64,000 nucleotides of DNA from Symsagittifera roscoffensis (taxonomy: Eukaryota; Xenacoelomorpha; Acoela; Convolutidae): assembly GCF_963678635.1 (NCBI RefSeq), contig NC_087065.1, positions 27,735,254 through 27,799,253 on the forward strand. The letters run 5' to 3'. Position 1 is the stretch's first letter. Each line of letters begins with the position of its first letter. Under the pieces are notes generated by a model. The model saw only the letters and a list, made by a program, of their open reading frames with translations, was not told where the DNA came from and ran no database searches. Below are positions 1 to 8,900 of this stretch, one piece after another. The translations under genes and the position numbers were made by a program.

Positions 1-2279
1 CCATGGGATATTATCAAAATATCATCTAGGAACGCGAAGGTGTCCTTCTCGTTGTTGAGTGTCAGATCAATGGCTTTCTGAAATTCTGCGGGCATATCAG
101 TTAGCCCGTAGAAACCGGTCTGGAACTGATATGTTCCCGTTGCTTTTCCTCCAATTATGCTGAAGTTACACTGCGTACGGGTTGTTTCGTCTAGTGGTAG
201 TTGACTGTACGCGTATCGTAGATCTATTGTTGAGAAATACGTCGTTCCTGGCTTATTTGTACCCTCTTGTGCCGATTGTGCTATATTGTCTAACAGAACG
301 TCAATATTTGGCATCTGGTACTTATTTTTGTGGATCGATTTGTTTATTTGTTTTGAGTCCATGGCTAATTTAATGGATCCATCCTTTTTAACAGTAATGA
401 AGATAGGGCTTATGAATTGGTTGTCGTTACATTTTTCAAGTCGAGTGATGTGACCTTGATCGATTAATGATCTAATTTCGTGTTCCACCTTTTCTTGTAT
501 ATGAATTGGAATTCGACGCCCCCGTTGTTGTAAGGCTTTGAAATCCGATAAAAATTGTGTATGGACCATATGGTTTTTTGAACGTCCAATTCGTGTACAC
601 AATCCCGGATACGTACTTCTGACCCACGTTACAATTTGTGTGTCTGAATTTTCAATACTATTAACTTGACATACTGACTTACCAGCTGGTTTTCTTTCTT
701 GGTGTAGCTGGATGCCAATTTGCGGGAGAAGATTCCGCCCCAAAATGTTCGCTCGCCTGTCGTCCACCACAATGAAGGACGCTGTGTGGATTTTCCAACC
801 TCCTGATTCGATTGGGGCGGTCAGTCTGCCAAGAGATGGGATTTTGTAGCCATTGTAGCATACCATTCTATTAGCGTCGTCATCCTCTCGCATTCTTGTT
901 CTTACTGCTGATTTTACTGTTGTGGCCAGAAGGTTGGCTGTTTTTTCGTTTACGAACGACGTTGGTGATCCTGTGTCGGCAATAAAAACGATGTTGTTTT
1001 TCTCCGAGCGGACCCTTATCAGGTGTCCTTTGAGATCTGTGTCCAATAGTTCTTCTGCCCGTCTTGGTTCAAAATTTATCCAGTTTGTCGATGTATCGTC
1101 CGGATGGATTAACTCCCACCCTGGTATGACGTCACCCGCTTGTAGGTAATTTACGTATGCTGTCATATCAGTATCTTGAAGTTCTTGTTGTTCTTGGTTG
1201 TCTTCCTGGATTGCATTAACCTCACTTGATCTGCAAAGTCTAGCGAAATGGCCCCTTTTAGTGCACTTGTTGCAGATTTTGTCACGTGCCGGACATTGTG
1301 CTAAGTGATTTCCTGAAAATGCATTTCCGCATTTGAAACAGTCTTTCTTTTGTCCAGTTTTCTCGGGATAGTTTCTGGACGTTTGTCCTCCTCTACTGCG
1401 ACCACCTCGCTGATGCGCTTTAAATCCGCCCCGCTTTTGAACGAAATTTACCGGTTCAGATTTAATATTTGACATTCCGGGATGATTATTTGTCGTTCCC
1501 TGTTTTCTAATATAGAGCTGGTTCTCGAGGCCTCTTTCGCGTTTTATTGCGTAGTCCAAAGCTTGTTCGGGAGTTTTTGTTTCGGCCAGAAGGTCTTTTT
1601 GAACTTCGTCGTTTGACATGTGTGCTATAAATAGGTCTCTGACGATCTCGGATTCGAGACTAACATCGTTGCATGCCGTGCATTTAAAGTTTCCTTTTAC
1701 CACCAGTTCCGTAAGTCCGCAGTGGAATTCTTCCAGAGATTCCGTTTTTCCCTGTTTGCGTGTGAACGCTTCGTAACGATCGAAGGTTACGTTGCGTTCT
1801 TTAACAAATAGTTGCTTAAGGAGTTTCCAAAACTCTCTGGTTGAGGTATCCTGAATTCTGAGATTTGGATAAAATTGTGTTACTCGTCTTTGGCCCTCCG
1901 TCCCCAAACACAAGTATATGTAACTTCTGCATTTGATATCGGCTTCCTCCCATGGTATGCCGTCGACTGTGGGGCCAAGATTATCCAAGTGTTGGCATTG
2001 GTTCTCCCATGTTACACGTTTCTCTTGGTTTCGAAGGTTTCGATCGCGTATTTGTTTGTCTGTTTCTCCGTCTATGGGGAGCTCGTATCCTGGTTCCTGG
2101 GGTTTTCGAACAGCTGGGGGGTTATGTAGAAGCTTGTTCAAATTCATTCCATCTTTGGCGATGATGCCAAGAAACAGTTGCTGGTTCCATTTGTCCCACT
2201 CTATTGGTGGTTCCGCGGACGCTTTTTGCCAAAATGGTGTAATCCCCAATGGATTTTTTGTGACTGCTGGCTGCGCCAT
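1..2279 (-). CDS. Ty3/Gypsy retrotransposon gag-pol, 5' part (runs off window)
   Basis: One uninterrupted reading frame runs from the ATG at 2279-2277 to the window edge, about 759 codons. In order it shows a Gag region, two zinc knuckles (a CX2CX7HX3C form, then CNKC...H...C as a standard CX2CX4HX4C at about residues 336-349), an aspartic protease with the triad DTG at about 435-437 followed by ILGRNLL, and a reverse transcriptase with the substrate-binding stretch and the catalytic FLDD motif at about residues 750-753. I checked that the knuckle, protease and RT motifs lie in the same frame. RNase H and integrase must lie outside the window. With no stop or frameshift, the copy looks young. 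It is related to the element at 50463-56754, which has the same Gag start and knuckle spacing. As family knowledge, such proteins drive reverse transcription in cytoplasmic particles. Confidence 0.93.
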   Translation of the reverse strand, partial: MAQPAVTKNPLGITPFWQKASAEPPIEWDKWNQQLFLGIIAKDGMNLNKLLHNPPAVRKPQEPGYELPIDGETDKQIRDRNLRNQEKRVTWENQCQHLDNLGPTVDGIPWEEADIKCRSYIYLCLGTEGQRRVTQFYPNLRIQDTSTREFWKLLKQLFVKERNVTFDRYEAFTRKQGKTESLEEFHCGLTELVVKGNFKCTACNDVSLESEIVRDLFIAHMSNDEVQKDLLAETKTPEQALDYAIKRERGLENQLYIRKQGTTNNHPGMSNIKSEPVNFVQKRGGFKAHQRGGRSRGGQTSRNYPEKTGQKKDCFKCGNAFSGNHLAQCPARDKICNKCTKRGHFARLCRSSEVNAIQEDNQEQQELQDTDMTAYVNYLQAGDVIPGWELIHPDDTSTNWINFEPRRAEELLDTDLKGHLIRVRSEKNNIVFIADTGSPTSFVNEKTANLLATTVKSAVRTRMREDDDANRMVCYNGYKIPSLGRLTAPIESGGWKIHTASFIVVDDRRANILGRNLLPQIGIQLHQERKPAGKSVCQVNSIENSDTQIVTWVRSTYPGLCTRIGRSKNHMVHTQFLSDFKALQQRGRRIPIHIQEKVEHEIRSLIDQGHITRLEKCNDNQFISPIFITVKKDGSIKLAMDSKQINKSIHKNKYQMPNIDVLLDNIAQSAQEGTNKPGTTYFSTIDLRYAYSQLPLDETTRTQCNFSIIGGKATGTYQFQTGFYGLTDMPAEFQKAIDLTLNNEKDTFAFLDDILIISH
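2260..2278 (-). promoter_or_regulatory. Primer-binding site inside the gag frame
   Basis: Immediately after the LTR the minus strand reads TGGCGCAGCCAGCAGTCAC. TGG pairs with the CCA end of a tRNA and starts most retrotransposon primer sites. The site also encodes the first Gag residues after Met. I could not assign the tRNA. Confidence 0.6.
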
Positions 2280-2624
2280 GTTATACCCTCAGCCGTTAGG
2301 TGAGGTATAATTAAGTTGTCAAGTCTATGCTAATCGCTGACTATGAAATGAGAAATAGAAAAGACTACGATGGTAACTTAAATTCATCGGTCTATGTTTA
2401 AGTCTGGACGACGCTGACCTCGAAGCATTTGAGATACAGCGTTTCATAATAACTATTACATATGTTGTTAGGTATAGATAGATACTTATTTAATTCCAGA
2501 CTTCTATATGTATTATGTAATCATTTAGGTTTATAATATGTAAACATTACCAACTGGTAGTTTTAGCACCTGATTGTACATTGTTTGTATGGAATGTTTT
2601 ACTATGATATCCGTATGGATAACA
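2279..2624 (-). repeat. 5' LTR of the minus-strand Ty3/Gypsy element
   Basis: Read on the minus strand, the segment starts TGTTATCC at 2624 and ends GGGTATAACA at 2279. The ends are a perfect 6-bp inverted repeat (TGTTAT/ATAACA) of the TG...CA type, and a TGG primer-site start follows with no spacer. Length is 346 bp. The partner LTR is outside the window, so the LTR is inferred from its ends and position only. The last base is also the A of the gag ATG. Confidence 0.75.
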
Positions 2625-3017
2625 GGTGTGTTGAAAAGCATTCATAGAAAAAGACTTCCGAAATTATTTGAAACATTTCAGTTATTCTGTTAGGCAAACT
2701 GCTCACATGAAAAACGCTCTACTTCAAATTGATAACCCTTGCCAATTGAGAGTTCAATAATCTCTTGCTTAAAAAATAATTGTCGAAGCATAAATTTTCA
2801 AAAAAATTTTCTAAAATGCTTTAATCGAAAAATAAATATCAAAACATTTTCAAAAAAGGCAACAAAAACTCCAAAACAAATGTTATTACTCAATTAGCCT
2901 CACCATTTGGGCTTTGGAATAAAGCTGAACCTTTAAAAAACTTCCATGCTAAGAGATGTAAGCCGACAAAGAAACAAAGAAACAGATGTATGATAAACCG
3001 AAAAAGCTGAAGGTTTC
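2625..3017. other. AT-rich sequence with no recognised feature
   Basis: Flank outside the Gypsy LTR. It contains A/T runs and no coding stretch or repeat that I recognise. Confidence 0.5.
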
Positions 3018-3260
3018 AAATGTACAAAAAAAGTCCCAACCGGATTCGAGCCTTAAGCAACTGTCGTTTAAAGCATCCATGTTATCCTCACGCCAGATGC
3101 GCCAGAAGGTTGATTCAATTTAGATTTATGGCAAAGCTAGTCAAAGACCTGCAACATTTTCTTGTGCGAAATTTTGTGATCAAAGTCTTACATGGAAAAA
3201 ACTTCTTGTACCCGGTTGCAACACCCGAGCTTATCGCAAAAGTAAAAACCAATTGTTGTT
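3018..3260 (-). repeat. Dispersed repeat family B with a tRNA-like module
   Basis: On the minus strand a T-arm-like segment (GGCTCGAATCCGG, at 3043-3055) is followed by a T run like an RNA polymerase III terminator (about 3024-3031). Upstream of it (3130-3245) is a block containing GTTGCAACCGGGTAC that recurs, diverged, at 46090-46170 beside another tRNA-like module. Order and orientation are the same in both copies, which supports a SINE-like family. Confidence 0.5.
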
Positions 3261-3289
3261 TTTTTATTCAAAACTTCTATTTTATATTT

Positions 3290-4100
3290 CATATGGAGGC
3301 TCTTGTCCATCATAACTTCCAAATGAATTAAAATACTCAAAATAAAAATACCCCGCCCCAAAATAGACCAAATTAAGATTCTCAGTCCCGATAGACCAAG
3401 TTAAGATCCTCCATTTTCCATCCCAAACTCAGAATTAAATTTACATACCCGCAACCATTTTTTCGTGGCGGGAAGAGGATGTAAATTTGGTCCCAACAGT
3501 TATCGGGTCGTATTTTAGTAGACAGTCATATTTTCGTTTTCCTTGTATATTTTGCAATTTTTTTAAAATGGCAATAAATAGCGGTAATGTCATTTTTTTG
3601 GTGCCGTCGACATTATGCGGCCAAAAATTTTTCTCGGCTATTTATAAACAATTTTCTTGGTTAGCCAGTAAATGACGAAAAACAGCACTCTAGCTTAGCA
3701 AATAAAAATAGTCTGAGTTTTGTGACGAAACCATTTTTGTGGGCACGCACCGTCAAACTCTGGGTTCAAACGTACTAAACAAATCACAATGCAAGATTAG
3801 TGTAAAAAAATGAAAAAATAAGTTTTGTTATCGATTCAAATTAGCTATTCTTAGATTGCGTACTTGCTGAGAGACTTCTTTGTAGTCTATTTTTTTGGCT
3901 CAACGTTTGTTTAATTGATTTTAAACAATAAAAAAATAAAAAAGAGTTTAGTTCTGATTGGCTAAAGTTTTAATGTTGTGTGCTATAAAATAAGGATTAA
4001 TTTTTTGCTGTCAATTCTGGTAGACACTAGTTTCCTCAAATAAACATCGAATAGCTAATTATCGGTCTGGTCTTTCTTTTTAGTCTACCTTTCTTAAATT
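3290..4100. other. AT-rich intergenic sequence
   Basis: No gene seen. A short doublet (ATAGACCAARTTAAGATYCTC) occurs at 3363 and 3391. The remainder is poly-A/T-rich and has no repeat that I recognise. Confidence 0.5.
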
Positions 4101-4104
4101 GATT

Positions 4105-4325
4105 TACCCAAAAGGGAAAAACCAGCATATGATCTGTTCAGTTTTTCACGGAGAACCGCTGTTGTGCCTCTGGTTAACATCTAATTTTTTTTTCTATATG
4201 TTTTTTGGACTGGGTATTGTTGCTTCATCCTCATTCAAGGATCTCGAAGATCCGACCTTTTGATTAAGAGGCTGTTACGTAACCACTTCACCGCCACTCC
4301 ACGAGAAAAACCTCTACATTAAGCC
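4105..4325 (-). repeat. SINE-like repeat family A, copy 1
   Basis: On the minus strand it begins with a tRNA-like head (GTGGCGGTGAAGTGG..., then GGATCTTCGAGATCC as a T-arm), followed by a body containing GCAACAATACCCAGTCC, AGGCACAACAGCGG and TCTCCGTGA. The body recurs at 8385-8535 on the plus strand and, more diverged, at 46266-46450 on the minus strand. A polymerase III-transcribed origin is inferred from the tRNA-like head. Confidence 0.55.
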
Positions 4326-4625
4326 TGGGTTACGATACTGATATGCAAAAACAGCTAAAACAAAACTAATAAAGAGAGATTATAAAGTATATCTATCACA
4401 CCATAAAAGGTGAAACGTTGATGGAACTTTTCAGGAGGTTTTCGACTGTCAACATTGTTTCAAAAATTTTAACGAATTTACAACATGTTCATTTCAAAAA
4501 CACGATTTTGACGCAAAAGCGGTCGTGAACGGCAAAATCGATCATGAAGGGTTTTGAGCCGCAGATAAACTAATTTTTTTCAATCACAATTTTTCTGCTC
4601 TGAAGCACTATTTTCTGAAAAATTA

Positions 4626-4730
4626 CCAAGAAAACGGTTGGCTGGTCCAACGGTTGGCTGGTCCAACGGTTGCCTGGTACAAAAATTATCAATTTTTACC
4701 AAGAAAACGGTTGGCTGGTACAATAAAAGA
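4626..4730. repeat. Short tandem repeat, CAACGGTTGGCTGGT units
   Basis: Units built on ACGGTTGGCTGGT repeat three times in a row (4635-4678). The flanking phrase CCAAGAAAACGGTTGGCTGGT returns at 4698-4718. Confidence 0.7.
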
Positions 4731-4739
4731 CAAAATATA

Positions 4740-5944
4740 TAAAAAAGCTAAATTGCTACTGTTCACTTTTCTGGTGCGAAAAGCCACTGAAGATTAAAAG
4801 TTCGGGATTTTGTATTAATGGATACACGGAAAGTAAAAGCAGAAGTTATCATAATGTAAGTAATCTAAGAGAATCTTCCAACTGAGATATGGCAATACAC
4901 AATTTTCCGTTCTTCAAATTTTGTTTTATAAACTTTAAAAATTGACGTATGGATATGCTCATCACAAGAAAAACAATAACTATTTTATCACACTAATTGT
5001 GTTTTATAGCAATTCAGGTGAAATCAGAAGTTTTTCAGCAGATAATTGATCTTTTTACAACTAAGTGTAAAATTTTATACTTCGAAAAAATCAAGCTGAT
5101 ATTGATATGGTATTTACTGATTCTAAAATTCGTCGCGGGCTGTTTGTAAAAAAAATTGAATTGAGTGTCTTAGAGTGGATTTACGTTTTTTTCCAGAAAA
5201 ACTTTTTCGATCGAGTTGCTTCTGTTGGCTACTTTGCGATGCTCCGTCCGTTTGTACAGTATTGCAAGTGTTGCGGAACACCATTTGCGGTTTTGTCGAA
5301 CGTATGATATAAATAGCGTAAAAAATATATTTTTTAGAAATAAGTTAAATTTGTCTTGATTATTACGATGGTCGTCCATTTTGCATTGCAAGTGGTGCGA
5401 TGCTCAGCTTCGTCTCTGTCTACGGTTTTTCGTTTAAGAAAGTCATTTCTTAACCTTTTCATCACATAAGAATAAACTGTGAAACAATATTTTGCTATCT
5501 GCCTGATCGTATTTTTTTCAACATCGTCTTGCTCTGTATGTTGGTTTTGATTATGGCCAAGAGAATGAAGAAACTATTCAGCATTAAGTATTATTTTTGT
5601 CCATTTCAAGTAAGAGCAACAAAAAAGAGCCACTTGGAGTCAATATCTAGGCAAAGACCAATTCAAATGGCCTGCCTCAAAAACTCAGTTGAAGAACGTG
5701 AGATTTGAGATAAGCCAATTTGTTCATCTCTAAAACACATATACCCAAATTCATGGCTCTACTATCATAACCAACTCTTATATCCTCCATCTATCATCCA
5801 ATCTCAAACGCACACGCGCTGGTTCTTCTTCATTCTGCCAATCGAATAGCTTATCTAGGTTGCTGGTGTACGGTTAAATCTGCATTATGCATCGCGCATC
5901 ATACAACAAATCATTTTGAAACAAATTCGAACGTAGCTACACAA
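4740..5944. other. Upstream region of the receptor-like gene
   Basis: Non-coding sequence before the first exon. Apart from the family F fragment at 5383-5428, I see no recognised repeat. No TATA box or other promoter element can be named with confidence. Short open frames at 5107-5307 and 5170-5391 overlap each other on opposite strands and are not supported. Confidence 0.4.
5383..5428 (-). repeat. Dispersed repeat family F fragment
   Basis: On the minus strand it reads ACAGAGACGAAGCTGAGC... followed by a CACCACTTGC block. It matches plus-strand copies at 43779-43816 and 45659-45700, which share GAGGCGAAGC-GAGCTTCGCA and GATACAACA. Confidence 0.5.
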
Positions 5945-8900
5945 ATGAAATTATTGTTTGATTTTGGTTGTATTTTTTGCGTAAGTTATCATTCCCTTGT
6001 TTAAAAAAATATATAGTTGAGTGTAAAACAATATTTATTTGGTTTTCAAATTCATTTTAGGTTACATTCAGTTTGACTTTTGAACTTCTATCTTCAACTC
6101 GGACATGGTATGCTTCGGATGAGAGAAAAATCTATGAGTGGAGTATTGTGCCGACTCGCCAGCGAACCATATTCGATATCCGAACATCTATCAGTGGTAA
6201 AAATGGGAACATATGCTGCCTGGCTGTTAATTACCAAATTGGTAATCAGGTGTTTGTGAGCGACACCGGAGAGAACAAAATTTTGAGGAAAGTTAATTTC
6301 TTTATTTTAGTTCTTTTCTGTTGGACCTATAGCTAAAAGTTCTAAATCGCAATCTAAATTTTTAGAGCAATGGCTGCTTCCTCAGTGATTTTTACCCCTT
6401 CACAACGCATGCATAGAGCAAAAAATTGACGAATTTATAATTTAAACTTAATGAATTAATTTAAAAAAAATTAACCCATTGAACTCCAATATAGTTAATA
6501 AAGGGAGGCACACGAACCAAATTATGTCAAAAGTTTAACAGAAAAACGTCAAGAAAGCATTTCCAAAAAACGTTTATTAACTGTTAACTATTACCAGCGC
6601 ATTTTCATTAGTTTCGAACTATAAAAACCGATGAAAATTAAATCACTGCACTTCAACATGAGAATTTTCGAAGGCCATTTTGAGACTAAACAATTGATAA
6701 ACGATCCATAGAATATTTTGGCTTTGGTAAATCATCGCGACTGCAGTTTTAAAACGTTTTTTTTTTTCAGTTCAATTAAGCATTATTTTGTCCGATTATA
6801 CTGTTTAAACATGATTAAAAACATTTAAAAAGACTAAATATTTTGTTCTTTTTTGAGTAGGTCTTTTATTCAATGCCTACAATAGCCCAAGTTTTATCAC
6901 TCGAGTCAACCAGTTTGACCGAATGACCAAAAGTCCCTATAATAAAAACTTTCTTAAGAGAATCTTACAGCTTCTTAGAAAACTTTAAAAATAGGCTAAC
7001 AACTGTACAAGATAGGATCTTTTTCTTAAAATAAAATTGAAAAGTAAAAGAAAAATTTTTTTCGCAAACAGTTTTCAAAACTATTTTTCATTTATAGACA
7101 AAACTAGCTAAATTTTCCTGTATTAGCCAGTAGCAAGTTTCTGCACGGTCGCAGAGTATAATAACAAAAACCCAAACTCATATGTGGATTTTAGCAAGTC
7201 GCGACATGAGTTGACCGAAAGAGCCACTAACCTTAAAGAGCTAGTTTTTTTTTGCTGATTCCTATTAATTTTGAAATTTGTCAACATACATCTGAATCCT
7301 ACATACAAACGATTTTTTTTTGTCTAGAAAACAATTTTGAACCGCTAATAAGGTATAATTAAAAGGTTTGGAATGCATATATTTTTATCACAATCTGAAA
7401 ACTTTAAAAACACAATTTTGAAAAAAAACCAAGAAATATTTCCATTATATTTTTTTTATCTGTAGCAGCGCTATAAAAACACATTCAAACTGTTTCTGGC
7501 TCTTTTTTCAAAAAATTTTGTTGTTTTTGTTGAAAAAGTTTCTATTTAACGCAAATTGTAAGATCGGTAAAATTCACATTTTAATAGAAGCTCTAAGATA
7601 AGAGAATTTTTTTGCAGGTTGATCAATCCAGAAGGCCCTGAAAAGTTATTTTTACTCTTTTTATATTCGTTTCGGAAATACTTTAGCGGCTTCTTCAGAT
7701 GTTTTTGATTTTTTGAAGGATAACTGATGTAGAATATAACTTATTTATTACGACTTTCAAAAATGCCTCAGTTATAGGCATTTGTTCAAATCCTCTTTTC
7801 ACATCAAGAAAAAAAACCATTTAAAAACCATTTTTTTTTCATTAATGCGGCCAAATTATTCTGTGCTATTTGCACAGCATTTATCGCTTTTAATAAGATT
7901 ATCAGTTTGGCTGAAAGTGTTTTTTTTCCGTGACTTTACAATCCTGATTAAATAGTTGTAGGCCAACTGCTTTATGAGAAGTCTATCAAAAACAGGTTTT
8001 AGCAGCTCAAAAAATTCTTTGTTTAATCATGTCACAGACTTTTCATAACTGCCCATCGTTCAGTTGAAAGAAAAAACAGTTTTTCAAAATAAGCACGTGC
8101 TGACAAAGACATTTTTTTTTCGAAATTTTGATTTTATTTGGTTGATTAGTGTATCGAAGAATGTTTTTTATTGCATGTCTATGCACAAACAAAAGAAACA
8201 TTTACGTGATTTCAAAAGAATCAATTAGGTGATTTCAAAAATCAATGTGAAAGCGTCTTGGCAAACAATGTGATATTACTAGCAAAATTCAATTTGAGAC
8301 ATGATCATAATAAATTGGCAATCCGTAGGAAAAGATCTTAAGATCTTTTGACAGCTCTTCTGCGATTCGCAGAAAGCGTAACTATAATGATGAATTTAAG
8401 CGGTGGTGAGGCAACAATACCCAGCCCAAAAAAAAAAAAAATATGCATGTAGTTCTTAACAGGGGCACAACTGCGGCTCTCCGTGATGAGCTGTACAGCT
8501 CGTATGTTGGTCTTTTCCCTCGTGGATAAATGGGTTTATCTATTTCACAAATCAGCAGGATTTATTTTGCAAATGAAATGTCAAAATCTGATCCCAAGTT
8601 TGAGATGAATTTAAAGTTTCATTACAATTTATTTTTGTCTTTCAAACTATTCTCTTTTTTTTTCTGCGTGTTGTGATAAATAATCTAAGCAAAAAAACAA
8701 CAATTAGGCAAAAGTGACCGTCATAAACATATAGGTTCTTTGGAAAACAGTTTTTATGAACAAATTAACTAAAAAACGAGAAAAAATTGTAATAAAGTTG
8801 AAAACGTCAAAAAAAATTTTTTTTGCAGAAATTGTTTGAAATATCGAAGCTTTTGATTCCCATAATGGCGCTAGAAAAACTCCAAAAAGACACTTCATTA

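Noticed and set aside
6249-6256. GT dinucleotides that could end exon 2 in a canonical way
   Set aside because: The phase 0 options break the frame with exon 3; the phase 2 option (GT at 6252) has a poor donor and cuts the propeller-like motif.
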